64,000 bases of DNA from Bremerella sp. JC817 (GCF_040718835.1 NZ_JBFEFG010000267.1:1-64000); one strand, 5' to 3'. Positions 8,987 through 19,066 are shown, numbered from the stretch's first letter. Numbers and translations: made by a program. Notes: generated by a model from the sequence alone, not told the origin.

Positions 8987-11900
8987 ATGGGTTTCCACTA
9001 TAAAGATGCATTGCAACGTTTCCGTAGCTTTTTCAGCGGCGGAAAGAACGCAGCTTTCAATCGTCCAGTTCGTTCGCGCGGCATCGAGGCTCTCGAAGCA
9101 CGACGCGTCATGGACGCCGATCCCATCCAACTGGGTGCGATCTATCACGAAGAAGACGGCGCTGGTGGTGACGAACATGGTGATACGTTCATCGTGACGT
9201 TCGAAGGCGGTGCGGAAGGCACCCAACTGACTCGCTTGATCATCGATGGCGATCAGATCCAGAACTTCGGCAACATCCCAGGCCTGAGCGCTGGTGACGT
9301 GATCTTCGACACGTCCGAAGGTAGCCTCGGTGCCGATGCCTTCTTCCCGTTTCAGCTGATCTCGGCCAATGGTATCGATTCGGTCGTCGCAACCGTTTCG
9401 GACGACGGCTTGAGGTTGATCATCGACTTCGTTGGCTTCGATGCTGGTGAAGAACTTCGCTTCTCGATCGACGTCGATGAAATCATCATTTACGATCCGA
9501 ACAATCCAGCCGAAACGCTGATCGACCCGATTGCTTCGGGTGCCGAATTCCACGGAACGCTGCTGACGGGTGAATTCTCGGCTCCGCACTACAAAGATGC
9601 GACCGTCAACACCAAGTTCATCGACGCCTACGATCCGAAGTTGATTGCCTCGGGCTTGGACCTGCCAGCCGACAACTCGACCGGTCACCGCGACCGAACC
9701 GACGGTGCCTTTGGCAGCATCCTGCAAGATCCGCTGCCAATCTCGATCAGTGGTACCGTCTATCACGATCCAAACCTCAGCCTGACTCAAGATCCTGGCG
9801 AAGTTGGGATCGCTGGCGTTTCTCTGACGCTGTGGAAGAAAGAAAATGGCGTCTTCGTGAACACCGGTCACACGGTGGTTACCGACGCCAATGGCAATTA
9901 CTTGTTTGGTACCGACCTCGGTCTCGATCCAGGCACCTACCAGGTTCGTGAAACGCAGCCAACCGGTTACTTCAGTGTGGGTGCCGTTCCAGGTAGCGTC
10001 GATGGCTCGTCCAGCGGTTCTATCGTCAACGGCGATCCCGACATCCTGACCGAAATCGAAATCCCACTCGGTGGAACCGCTGCGGTCGATTACGACTTCG
10101 CGGAAGCCACGCCAGCGATGATCGATGGTTATGTCTACCACGACCGCGACAACGACGGCGTCAAGGAAGCAGGCGAAGAAGGTATCGCTGGCGTCCAGAT
10201 CCGCGTGCAAGGGGTCGACGTGCTGGGCAATCCGCAGTCGTTCCTGGTTACCACCGATGCCAACGGCTATTACAAAGTCACCAACATGCCACCAGGCGTG
10301 TACGAAGTGATCGAAGTCGTTCAGCCACCAACCTATCAGGATGGTTTGGATACGGCCGGTACCGTCAACGGTGTTACGACCGGTAACGCCACGAACCCTG
10401 GCGACCGCATCAGCGCGATCACGCTGAAGGGTGGCCAGTCGGGTGTGAACTACAACTTCGGTGAAATCCGTCCGGCTGAAATCAGCGGCCACGTTCACCT
10501 GACCGATCCAGAAGGCAACTGCTACGGCGAAGGGATCGACACGACGCCAATCGAAGGTGCCGTGATCAATCTGTACGATGCCAATGGCAACCTGGTCGCC
10601 ACGACCACGACCGATGCCGACGGCAACTACTACTTCGGCAACCTGATGCCAGGCGTCTATACCATCGAAGAAATCACCCCACCAGGGCTGATCGATGGTG
10701 GCGACCACGTTGGTACCATCAACGGCATCAATGTCGGCAACCTCGACGGCAACGACCGAATCGCGAACATCGAACTGCTCTCAGGCGACTCGGGGCAGAG
10801 CTATGACTTCTGCGAACACCTGCCAGCCACGCTGTCGGGTTTTGTCTATCACGACCGCAACAACAACGGCATCCGCGAAGCTGGTGAAGAAGGCATCGAG
10901 GGTGTGCTGGTTCAGTTGTTCGACGAGAACGGCATCCAAGCTGGCCTGGCGATTACCGATGCCAACGGTTTCTACCAGTTCACCGACCTGGTGAAGGGGC
11001 AGTACCGCATCGCGGAAATCCAACCGTTTGAATACATCGATGGTCTCGACACGGCCGGTACCATCTTGGGCACGACCGTCGGTACCGCCATTAACCCTGG
11101 CGACGAACTCACCCTGATCGACGTCAAATGGGGTGACGAAGGTATCGAGTATAACTTCGGCGAAATCAAGCATGGTTCGTTGAGCGGGTACGTTTACCAC
11201 GACCAGAACATCAATGGCACCAAAGATAGTGGCGACGAAGGCATCGGCGGCGTGACCGTCACGCTGGTCAATACCGACACCAACGAAACCTTCATCACCA
11301 CCACCGATGAAAACGGGTTCTACGAGTTCCTGAACCTGGCACCAGGCAACTATCGTGTGATCGAAACCCATCCGATCGCTTACCAGGATGGTCTCGATTC
11401 GGCTGGTACCATCAACGGTTCGATCCGTGGTGTGGCCGTGAATCCTGGTGACGAGATCAACGGCATCACGATCGGATCCGACGAACACGGTATCAACTAC
11501 AACTTCGGCGAATACCTCTACGCGTCAATCTCGGGTAGCGTCTACCTGACCGACGAAGATGGTAACTGCGATCACGAATCGGAAACGTCGCGTCCGCTCG
11601 AAGGGGTGACCATTCATCTGTACGATGCCAATGGCAACCTGCTTAAGACCACCACCACCAACGCCAACGGCGACTACTTCTTCGGCGAACTGCTGCCAGG
11701 CAGCTACACAATCGTTGAAGTCACGCCTCCAGGTCTGATCGATGGCGGCGACTCGATCGGTACGATCGAGGGTATCACCGTCGGCCAGTTCAACGGCAAC
11801 GACCGCATCGAATCGATCGTCCTGATGGCCGGTCAAAACGGTGTCGAATACGACTTCTGCGAAAGCGAACCTGCCGACCTGTCGGGTTACGTTTATCACG

Positions 11901-14200
11901 ACCGTAATAACAACGGCATCCGCGAAGCAGGCGAAGAAGGGATCGCCGGTACGACGGTTCGCTTGTTCGACGAGAACGGCAACCTGGTCGATACGCTTGT
12001 AACCGACTCGAACGGTTACTATCACTTCACGGGCTTGACCAAGGGCATCTATCGCATTGTCGAAACGCAGCCAACCGGCTACCTCGACGGTCTGGATGCT
12101 GCCGGTACGGTCAATGGAACCACGAAGGGTTCGGCCACGAATCCTGGCGATGTGATCCACACGATCGAACTGAAGTTCGGGCAATCCGGTATCGAGTACG
12201 ACTTCGGCGAAGTCCTTCCGACCTCGATCGGTGGTTTCGTCCATGTCGACCCAGATCAGGACTGTATCTTCGATGCGGATGAAGATCCGATCGCCGGCGT
12301 GCTGATCAGCCTGTTGGACGCCAACGGGAACGTGATCGCCACGACTACGACCGACGCCAACGGCCATTACCAGTTCAACGGCTTGCCACCTGGTACCTAC
12401 ACGGTCGTCGAATCTCAGCCGAGTGGCTACTTCCAGGGTGGTCAGATCGATCACAATGGCCTGGCCGATGCTTCGGTGACCGATCGCATCTCGAACATCG
12501 TGACCCACTCGGGCGAGCACCTGGACGAGCACAACTTCTGCGAACTGCCTCCGGCGGCTCTCTCCGGTTATGTGTTCCAGGATGGCGATGTCATCAGCAG
12601 TGCCTCAGGCGAAGTGCCGGACAACATCGGCTCGCTCCGTGATGGTCAGCGAACCGCTGACGATACGCCGTTGGCAGGTGTCGTGCTCGAACTCCGAGAT
12701 GGCTTTTCCGGTCTGCCGATCTATGGCAACAGTGACCTGGTGCTGCAAGGCATCTACGGCAACGGTCCCATCCGAGTTGTGACCGATGCCAACGGTTTCT
12801 ACAAGTTCGAGGGACTGAAGACTGGCTTCTACGCGGTTTATCAGATCCATCCAGATGGCTACATCGACAGCATCGATTCCGTCGGTACCACGGGCGGTCT
12901 GGCCGTGAACCCAGGCACCACCGGTGCCGAAGTCTCGTCGCTGTCGGTCGATCCCGGCCACGACGCGATCATTCGCATCTTTGTGGTGGGTGGTACCGAG
13001 TCGCAGGAAAACAACTTCAGCGAAATCCGCGTGGTGCCGTTCATTCCGCCACCGGAAATTCCACCAGGAACGCCTCCGGTTACTCCACCGATCGTGGCCA
13101 TTCCTCCAACCACACCCGACTTGATTCCACCGGCAGAGCTGCTGAACTTGCCGCTGCTGATCCAGCCTTACGGTGGCTCGGCGGTTGGTTACACGTGGCA
13201 CCTCAGCATCGTCGATGCGGGTAGCCCACGCGGTAAAGAACCCGTTGCGACTTCGGAATCGTTCTGGCTGACTTCGGCCAGCGGCGAGATCAATCCGTGG
13301 AACTTCGAGAACCTCGGCCAGGCTCGCTGGACCTTGATGACCGAAGGAAACGACGGTGAAGAATCCGAATTGCTGCAACGTTTGTTCGGCTCGAAGGATG
13401 CGATTCCAGTTGCAGGCGACTTCAACGGCGACGGCGTGACGGAACTGGGCGTTTTCATCGATGGCCACTGGTTCATCGATCTCAACGGCAATGGTCGCTG
13501 GGACGAAGAAGACATGTACGCCAAGCTCGGCTACGACGGCGACCAGCCCGTCGTGGGTGACTGGGATGGCGACGGCAAAGACGACATTGGTATCTATGGT
13601 CAGGCATGGCCCAACGATCCGCGGGCCGTCAAAGAAGATCCAGGTCTGCCAGACGTTGCCAACAAGTTGGTTTCGATCGAGAAGCCCAAGAACCTTCCGC
13701 CTCGCGAAGAACATGCCCCACTGGGTACCCGCGTCATGAAGGTCGCCCAGCATGGCAAGTTCCGCCAAGACCTGATCGACCACACCTTCCACTTCGGTGT
13801 CGGTGGCGATCATGGGCTGGTTGGCGACTGGAACGGTGACGGCATCAGCACGATCGCTGTCTTCCGTGGGGGCATGTGGCACATCGATTCCGATGGTGAC
13901 GGCCGCTGGAACCCAGAAGTCGATCAGATCTTCGCTTACGGCCAAGAAGGCGACATTCCAGTTGTAGGTGACTGGAATGCCGACGGCATCGACGAAATCG
14001 GTGTCTACCGTGGCGGCCAGTGGATTCTGGACGACAACGGCAACCACGAAATGGATCCGACCGACAAGGTCTTCCAGCTCGGCGATTGGGAAGACATTCC
14101 AACCGTTGGCGACTGGGACGGCGATGGCACGGATGATCCAGGCGTCTTCCATGCCAATCGCGAAGGTTCGGTTACCGTTGCGACCCGCAAGGCAAGCTAA
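8987..14200 (+). CDS. Giant secreted protein with nine SdrD B-type repeats and FG-GAP-like tail
   Basis: 1737 residues. The N-terminus carries SRGIEALEARRVMDA, a variant of the LEPR-XLL-type motif at the front of many large secreted planctomycete proteins. A non-repeated region (to about residue 245) is followed by nine SdrD B-like/prealbumin-like domains of about 115 residues (pattern SGYVYHDRNNNGIREAGEEG ... YDFGE). A Pro-rich hinge (IPPPEIPPGTPPVTPP) follows, then a C-terminal region with at least four DxDxDG calcium-type loops (GDFNGDG, GDWDGDG, GDWNGDG) resembling FG-GAP/VCBS repeats. A surface or matrix adhesion role is inferred. The ATG at 8987 has AGGAG seven bases upstream; an in-frame ATG at 8954 has none. 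It is probably co-transcribed with the WD40 gene. Confidence 0.88.
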   Translation: MGFHYKDALQRFRSFFSGGKNAAFNRPVRSRGIEALEARRVMDADPIQLGAIYHEEDGAGGDEHGDTFIVTFEGGAEGTQLTRLIIDGDQIQNFGNIPGLSAGDVIFDTSEGSLGADAFFPFQLISANGIDSVVATVSDDGLRLIIDFVGFDAGEELRFSIDVDEIIIYDPNNPAETLIDPIASGAEFHGTLLTGEFSAPHYKDATVNTKFIDAYDPKLIASGLDLPADNSTGHRDRTDGAFGSILQDPLPISISGTVYHDPNLSLTQDPGEVGIAGVSLTLWKKENGVFVNTGHTVVTDANGNYLFGTDLGLDPGTYQVRETQPTGYFSVGAVPGSVDGSSSGSIVNGDPDILTEIEIPLGGTAAVDYDFAEATPAMIDGYVYHDRDNDGVKEAGEEGIAGVQIRVQGVDVLGNPQSFLVTTDANGYYKVTNMPPGVYEVIEVVQPPTYQDGLDTAGTVNGVTTGNATNPGDRISAITLKGGQSGVNYNFGEIRPAEISGHVHLTDPEGNCYGEGIDTTPIEGAVINLYDANGNLVATTTTDADGNYYFGNLMPGVYTIEEITPPGLIDGGDHVGTINGINVGNLDGNDRIANIELLSGDSGQSYDFCEHLPATLSGFVYHDRNNNGIREAGEEGIEGVLVQLFDENGIQAGLAITDANGFYQFTDLVKGQYRIAEIQPFEYIDGLDTAGTILGTTVGTAINPGDELTLIDVKWGDEGIEYNFGEIKHGSLSGYVYHDQNINGTKDSGDEGIGGVTVTLVNTDTNETFITTTDENGFYEFLNLAPGNYRVIETHPIAYQDGLDSAGTINGSIRGVAVNPGDEINGITIGSDEHGINYNFGEYLYASISGSVYLTDEDGNCDHESETSRPLEGVTIHLYDANGNLLKTTTTNANGDYFFGELLPGSYTIVEVTPPGLIDGGDSIGTIEGITVGQFNGNDRIESIVLMAGQNGVEYDFCESEPADLSGYVYHDRNNNGIREAGEEGIAGTTVRLFDENGNLVDTLVTDSNGYYHFTGLTKGIYRIVETQPTGYLDGLDAAGTVNGTTKGSATNPGDVIHTIELKFGQSGIEYDFGEVLPTSIGGFVHVDPDQDCIFDADEDPIAGVLISLLDANGNVIATTTTDANGHYQFNGLPPGTYTVVESQPSGYFQGGQIDHNGLADASVTDRISNIVTHSGEHLDEHNFCELPPAALSGYVFQDGDVISSASGEVPDNIGSLRDGQRTADDTPLAGVVLELRDGFSGLPIYGNSDLVLQGIYGNGPIRVVTDANGFYKFEGLKTGFYAVYQIHPDGYIDSIDSVGTTGGLAVNPGTTGAEVSSLSVDPGHDAIIRIFVVGGTESQENNFSEIRVVPFIPPPEIPPGTPPVTPPIVAIPPTTPDLIPPAELLNLPLLIQPYGGSAVGYTWHLSIVDAGSPRGKEPVATSESFWLTSASGEINPWNFENLGQARWTLMTEGNDGEESELLQRLFGSKDAIPVAGDFNGDGVTELGVFIDGHWFIDLNGNGRWDEEDMYAKLGYDGDQPVVGDWDGDGKDDIGIYGQAWPNDPRAVKEDPGLPDVANKLVSIEKPKNLPPREEHAPLGTRVMKVAQHGKFRQDLIDHTFHFGVGGDHGLVGDWNGDGISTIAVFRGGMWHIDSDGDGRWNPEVDQIFAYGQEGDIPVVGDWNADGIDEIGVYRGGQWILDDNGNHEMDPTDKVFQLGDWEDIPTVGDWDGDGTDDPGVFHANREGSVTVATRKAS
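9738..13035 (+). repeat. Nine tandem SdrD B-type coding repeats
   Basis: Repeat units of about 350 bases begin near 9738, 10119, 10480, 10831, 11179, 11527, 11878, 12226 and 12556. Units 4 and 7 are nearly identical at their 5' ends in DNA as well as protein. Units 3, 6 and 8 carry two cysteines each (a GNC/QDC loop and a terminal FCE), while the other six have none. This suggests disulfide-locked domains interspersed with non-locked ones. Confidence 0.85.
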
Positions 14201-14216
14201 CCGAAGCCGACTAAAC

Positions 14217-17200
14217 CTACTGCCGGATTACATTCGCTTCCGGCGGTAGGCTACCAGCAAACCACGAGAACCCCTGTTCGCCGCGAAAATGAACGCTGCG
14301 AACAGGGGTTTTCTCGTTCGAACTGAACACCTTCACTCGCAAGGCTTCGATCGAGACACTCACCGCCCCAGGCCAGCCCCAAACATAGCGGCCGCTGTCA
14401 TACCAGCCGCCGACACCTCGCTCGAGCGTCTGCCAGTTGCCATCGATTTGAACTTCGACTGCCCAAGCGGTCTCTGGCTGCGGCTGATTAGGATACACGC
14501 CTGAGAGCGTGATGAAATTCACCTCTACGGGCTTCTCCCAAGTTGCGGTCCATGTGACTGCCTCGTCTTCCGTCAACACGCCCAGGTCGGCACCACCGCC
14601 GACGCCGGCCTCGTGCCACTGCGAATTGCGAACGAACTTGTTCTGCCCTGGCACAAAGATCATGTCACGAGCATTACCCCGGTTGCCGGCGTCGAACTGA
14701 GCGATGTTCGTGGCTACCTCGGCATCGACAAACAGATTGCGAGCCGTCGCTGGCAGAACGATCTTGGCTGGATCGATCGTGCCGGCGCCTGCGATCAATT
14801 CGGCAGCCGGATCGCCGGGTGACTTCGTCAGCGATAGATAGGCGAACAGGTCGACGATCTCTTGCGGCGAAAGCTGTTTCTCGATTCCTTCCGGCATCAG
14901 CGAAGTATCCGAGACCTTCATCTCGTCAACGTCGTCGCGGGCGATCGTCTCTTGTTTGCCACCTTGCATCTTCAAGACGACGCGTGCTGGACTATCTTCG
15001 ACCAACAAGCCTGACAACACGCGGCCCTCGACGGTCAGTACGGTGACGGCCTGGTAATCTTTACCAATGACAAGGCTCGGATCGAACACGTTCGAGAGAA
15101 GCTGCTCCAGGGTTCCTCGGCCATTGACGGTGATCTCTGGCCCGACTTCCTGGCCTTCGCCATGCAGCTTATGGCACTGGCCACACAGCTTGTTGTAGAC
15201 CTCGACGCCGCGATGAGGGTTACCTTCAGCGGACGTGACCAGGCGACGCATCTGGGCCACGACGAAGGTTCGCGAAGGATCGCGGCCGGTGCTGATCTTG
15301 CCGTAGATCGCGGCGATCTGTTTTCCGATCGAGTCGGTCGAACTACTGGCCAATCTCTGGAGTTGGTTGACCGAGAGCAGGTCCTTGCTGCGTTGGCCGC
15401 CTTCGATCTGCGATAACAACTGCGACGTCCATTGCGGTCGCTGCAAGAGCACTTCGATCACCTTCGGGCGATTTGCCATCGAGAACTGATCGAGCCGGGA
15501 AAGTAGCAACTGGCCTACTTCATCCGAGGTCGATTTGCCCAACGTTTGAATGACCTGCCCTACTTCGGCCTCGTTCACCGACGGTTGTTTAAGATAAGTC
15601 GTTACCAATTCGATCGCCTCGGGATGGCCGGCCGAAAGCATCGCATCGAGAGCGGCGACACGCTGCGGGGTCGCGGACTTCGCCGCGGCAAAGACGCCTG
15701 GAACGATCTTCCTCGCGTCAGCATCGTGCCAGGCCAATGCGAGATTCGCGGCATGGTAATAGCCTGGATGATCTGGCCCGGCCTTCATGATCGACGAAAG
15801 CGATTCCGCCAGGTCGTTCTTCAGTTGAGCCAATCGCTCGCCGGTTAGTTCTCGTGAGCGAGCTTGATCTGAAATCCGAGCGAGGCAGGACGCGAGCTGA
15901 GTCTGTTGACCTGGCTGCGAAACCAACAATTGAACAAGCCTGGTGACATGCTCGACCGAAAGCCCTGGCGTCCCGAGAATTCGATCGGCGGCCCGTGGCA
16001 GCAGCGACAACGCCGTCGGGCTGGTAGAGTAAGGCGGGGCACTCATCAGCGTCAGGTACTGGGGCGTTTCCTTTTCAAGCTGAGGATGCAAGTTCTGCCA
16101 GACGATGTGTGGAATCAATTTGTCGTCGGGAGAGTTCTGCAGAACCTCGAGCAGCGTCTCGACGGTCGGCAAGTAATCGACCTGGGGTGCCAAGATCGCC
16201 ACTTGCAAGCGAACGTCGGCACTCGGATCGTGGGACAACTCGCGGATCTTCGCAGACACGTCGGCATTGGCGGAAGGCACAGTCCCTTGATATCGAACCG
16301 CCCAGCGGCGAAGCTGCTCGTTGTCGTTATCCAACAGCTTCAGCGAGAATGTGTCTTCGATCTGTCGTGCACCGATCAATGACCATAGAGCATGGAGCCG
16401 GGTCTTTTGCGAGACGGTCGCATCGAGCACCACTGCTTCCAGCTTCGGCCGAGCCGATTCGCTCGCTCGTTCAGAAAGGACTTGTTGAGCCAGCTCTCGG
16501 AAGAACAAGTTCGGAGAACCTAGCCGCGCGATTAACTGGTCGTCCGACTCCTGGGTCAGGTCATAAGGTTTTGCTCGGGGAGTTTGCTGGTAGCGAACCC
16601 GATAGAGCCGTCCTTTCAACCGATCGACATCCGCCGGGCGAGCCAATGCGTCCTGATAACAGTGGTAGCGATCGTACCAATCCAGCACGTACAAGCAGCC
16701 ATCGGGTCCCGTCTTCTGATCGACTGGCATGTGCCACACATCGTTGGCGGTCATGAAGTCGGGACGAGGCTTGGCGAAGTACGTCGAGCCATCTCGCTGC
16801 AGCACGTCGACGTTGACGCAGCCACCATGAATGTTGCCCATATACAAGCAGTTGCGATACTGCTCGGGATAGGCATCGCTATCGAAATACTCGATCCCGC
16901 AATAAGCCGCCATCTGGTGCTTATGCTTCACGATCGAACCAATCTTCCAGGTATGCGGAGGATACGGCCCACCTTGTCGGTGATAGTAGCCAGTCTCGGT
17001 GAGGTGCCACAAATGATCGATCACGCAGGCACTCACGAAGGCTTCACCATTCGGATCAAAAGCGATCCCCCAAGGATTGCTCGTCCCTTCACAGAAGAGC
17101 TCGAATTCACGAGTCCGTGGATCGATGCGGAACAGTGCGCAGGTGAAAACAAAGTCTTTCCCGCGATGCTTCACGTGGCTGTGATTGAAGACGCCGTTTA

Positions 17201-17783
17201 GCCCATACAAGTAACCGTCCGGCCCCCAGGTCAACGAGTTCGGCAGCTCGTGGGTGTCAGTTCGACCAAAGCCGGTCACCACGACTTCCGTCTTGTCTGC
17301 CTTCAGATCGCCATCGGTGTCTTGCAGAAAGAGGATATCCGGAGCATTGGCCACCCAAACGCCTCCATAACCAACCGCGATGCCCGAAGGAATGTTCAGC
17401 CCCTCGGCAAAGATCGTTACCTTGTCGATCTTGCCATCCTGATTGGTATCTTCCAGCACCTTGATACGGTCGCGGCCGGGACCAGGCTCGAAACGAGGAT
17501 ATTCCAGGCTTTCAGTCACCCAGATGCGTCCCTTCTCGTCGAAGGTCATCGCCACTGGATTCACCAGATCGGGTTCGGCCGCCACGACCTCGACGGAGAA
17601 GCCCTCCGGGACGGACATCTTGGCAATGGCTTCTTCAGGCGAAAGGGGCGGACCAGGCACGCCTGCTTGCCGGCGAGGCACAAAGGGTTGATCGCTTTCA
17701 GCCGCGAAAGATGGCAAGGCCATAGAAGTCGCCAGAAGCAACGCAGCGACAGATCCGCGCAGGGAAGGACAGGGCAGGGGCAT
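14217..17783 (-). CDS. PVC-type cytochrome: membrane-bound dehydrogenase propeller + HEAT-like + CxxCH heme domain
   Basis: About 1188 residues. A signal peptide (LLLATSMALPSFAAE) leads into a large beta-propeller of the planctomycete 'membrane-bound dehydrogenase' type (NPVAMTFDEKGRIWVTESLEYP, TWGPDGYLYGLNG, DWYDRYHCYQD). A helical HEAT-like region follows, then a cytochrome c domain with one heme site (LCGQCHKLHGEGQEVGPEI), and a C-terminal discoidin-like beta-sandwich (VTWTATWEKPVEVNFITLSG). Such proteins are thought to be periplasmic electron-transfer dehydrogenases; the substrate is unknown. I chose the ATG at 17783 because the signal peptide starts there; the frame is open to 18140, but that extension has no protein-like character and overlaps the next gene. 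Confidence 0.85.
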   Translation of the reverse strand: MPLPCPSLRGSVAALLLATSMALPSFAAESDQPFVPRRQAGVPGPPLSPEEAIAKMSVPEGFSVEVVAAEPDLVNPVAMTFDEKGRIWVTESLEYPRFEPGPGRDRIKVLEDTNQDGKIDKVTIFAEGLNIPSGIAVGYGGVWVANAPDILFLQDTDGDLKADKTEVVVTGFGRTDTHELPNSLTWGPDGYLYGLNGVFNHSHVKHRGKDFVFTCALFRIDPRTREFELFCEGTSNPWGIAFDPNGEAFVSACVIDHLWHLTETGYYHRQGGPYPPHTWKIGSIVKHKHQMAAYCGIEYFDSDAYPEQYRNCLYMGNIHGGCVNVDVLQRDGSTYFAKPRPDFMTANDVWHMPVDQKTGPDGCLYVLDWYDRYHCYQDALARPADVDRLKGRLYRVRYQQTPRAKPYDLTQESDDQLIARLGSPNLFFRELAQQVLSERASESARPKLEAVVLDATVSQKTRLHALWSLIGARQIEDTFSLKLLDNDNEQLRRWAVRYQGTVPSANADVSAKIRELSHDPSADVRLQVAILAPQVDYLPTVETLLEVLQNSPDDKLIPHIVWQNLHPQLEKETPQYLTLMSAPPYSTSPTALSLLPRAADRILGTPGLSVEHVTRLVQLLVSQPGQQTQLASCLARISDQARSRELTGERLAQLKNDLAESLSSIMKAGPDHPGYYHAANLALAWHDADARKIVPGVFAAAKSATPQRVAALDAMLSAGHPEAIELVTTYLKQPSVNEAEVGQVIQTLGKSTSDEVGQLLLSRLDQFSMANRPKVIEVLLQRPQWTSQLLSQIEGGQRSKDLLSVNQLQRLASSSTDSIGKQIAAIYGKISTGRDPSRTFVVAQMRRLVTSAEGNPHRGVEVYNKLCGQCHKLHGEGQEVGPEITVNGRGTLEQLLSNVFDPSLVIGKDYQAVTVLTVEGRVLSGLLVEDSPARVVLKMQGGKQETIARDDVDEMKVSDTSLMPEGIEKQLSPQEIVDLFAYLSLTKSPGDPAAELIAGAGTIDPAKIVLPATARNLFVDAEVATNIAQFDAGNRGNARDMIFVPGQNKFVRNSQWHEAGVGGGADLGVLTEDEAVTWTATWEKPVEVNFITLSGVYPNQPQPETAWAVEVQIDGNWQTLERGVGGWYDSGRYVWGWPGAVSVSIEALRVKVFSSNEKTPVRSVHFRGEQGFSWFAGSLPPEANVIRQ
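14269..14316 (+). terminator. Probable terminator of the adhesin gene, inside the opposing coding region
   Basis: A perfect 13-base inverted repeat (AACCCCTGTTCGC 14269-14281 / GCGAACAGGGGTT 14298-14310) is followed by a T-rich tail (TTCTCGTT) on the plus strand, about 70 bases past the adhesin stop. It lies within the 3' coding end of the convergent cytochrome gene. A second 11-base stem with one wobble pair (14216-14226 / 14240-14250) sits between the two stops. Confidence 0.55.
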
Positions 17784-17938
17784 GGACCAGCTTTCCGAGG
17801 AGGGGCAGAGGGGGGTGTCAGGAAAGTTTCTAGGCCTAATGTAAAAACTTGCCGGACCGAATCCAAACAGTTCCCTGGCAATTGTAAAATCACTGGGGTT
17901 CGTGCAGAAATCGCTACAACCCGACGGCAGTGTGATAT

Positions 17939-18766
17939 CTACGCGAGGTAAGCCGCCGCGATCACCACGCCCAGCACAATCCAGATACCCAGTTGCTGGT
18001 CGGATGGCCCGTAGAAGAGAGCGACGCCGAGGCCGAGCAGCGTCAGAGTTGTTCCTAAGAGCGAAGCAATCTTGCGGAACATCTGCACCGATTGTTTTTC
18101 CGATGCAACGCGTTTCTCTTCCGCTCGCAGAGGTCCCCATTCTTCTTTTTCGAGTTGCTCTCGTTCGGTCGCGAACAGCACCTTCGATGTCTTCAAGACT
18201 TCGACCGCTTCCTGAAGACTCTTTTTATCTTCGGCGGTAACGTAATTGGGGGCACTTAACTCGGTCACTTTATCTTGCAGCGGTCGCAGTTCCGATTGTT
18301 CGCGCTGCTCGAACTCTTGTTCTGAAATGCTTCGTTCCGCTGCCAGACCTTCCACGCGGGCTTGATCAATTTGATCGCAACCGCGGGTGAACACGACGCA
18401 GAGCAGTCCCAGCAAGATTCCTGACTTGGCGATCTGCATCAGCAGCGTGGTATCGTTTTCGACTTCAGGCGTTTCAACCACCGGCGGTTTCATCGGTGTG
18501 GGCTGCAATTGGGTGGAACTGGACGAACTGCCCGAGAAGCTCGAGTCGCTCGACCTTCCCAATCGAGAGCGAAACAGACCATCGATCGTGCGTGCTGGGA
18601 CCCAATCGGTATAGCCGGTGCACCAGACGAGTGTTTCGCCTTTGATCACACCTTCTTCGGCCAGCTGCCAGAACTTGGTGGCAGAAACGGGACCGACATG
18701 GGCATCGTCGACGGCGTAATACCATCGCAATTCAGATTGAGTCGAACTGGACGAGGGCGAAGGCAT
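17939..18766 (-). CDS. GYF-domain membrane protein with coiled coil
   Basis: About 275 residues. An N-terminal GYF_2-type domain (RWYYAVDDAHVGPVSATKFWQLAEEGVIKGETLVWCTGYTDWVPA) is followed by a Ser-rich linker, a membrane segment (ILLGLLCVVFTRGC), a long Glu/Gln/Lys-rich coiled coil and two C-terminal membrane segments (IASLLGTTLTLLGLGVALFYG; LGIWIVLGVVIAAAYLA). GYF domains bind proline-rich peptides. The partner here is unknown. In-frame starts also exist at 18820 and 18844; I chose the ATG just before the GYF domain. None has a good ribosome-binding site. It lies upstream of the PVC cytochrome in the same direction, 155 bases away. Confidence 0.75.
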   Translation of the reverse strand: MPSPSSSSTQSELRWYYAVDDAHVGPVSATKFWQLAEEGVIKGETLVWCTGYTDWVPARTIDGLFRSRLGRSSDSSFSGSSSSSTQLQPTPMKPPVVETPEVENDTTLLMQIAKSGILLGLLCVVFTRGCDQIDQARVEGLAAERSISEQEFEQREQSELRPLQDKVTELSAPNYVTAEDKKSLQEAVEVLKTSKVLFATEREQLEKEEWGPLRAEEKRVASEKQSVQMFRKIASLLGTTLTLLGLGVALFYGPSDQQLGIWIVLGVVIAAAYLA

Positions 18767-19066
18767 GCGGGCCGATCCATTCCTACGACAAAGGGGCACA
18801 ACGAGGGGTTCGGTCACCATTCCTGAACGATAAAACGAGCCCATTTTCTGGAGCCTGGCCCGTTAAATTCGCGTGGGGAAGCTGTCGTCACTGTGGATAA
18901 GTGAATATAACGATTAGTTGCAAGGGAATTTACGGCGGTCTAAACTTTCGCCGGATACGGTTCCCCTTGGCAGATAAGACGCCTCTATTCTATCCAACGG
19001 CGAACCTGCCTTCCATTGTCGCCTGACAAACTTGAGTCCTCCCCCTTATTGCATCAAGGAATTTGC
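18767..19066. other. Divergent intergenic region
   Basis: About 300 bases lie between the minus-strand GYF-domain gene and the plus-strand propeller gene. It must hold both promoters, but I could not make out a confident -35/-10 pair. AAGGA at 19056-19060 is the ribosome-binding site of the plus-strand gene. Confidence 0.4.

Noticed and set aside
8903-10708. 601-codon minus-strand open frame opposite the adhesin
   Set aside because: Shadow of the strongly biased repeat-encoding strand; its translation is rich in improbable repeats and has no recognisable domain.
9738-13035. CRISPR-like or non-coding tandem array
   Set aside because: Repeats are long (~350 bases), coding and diverged; they encode protein domains.
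12605-14152. 515-codon minus-strand open frame opposite the adhesin C-terminus
   Set aside because: Same reason: it mirrors the plus-strand DxDxDG repeats.
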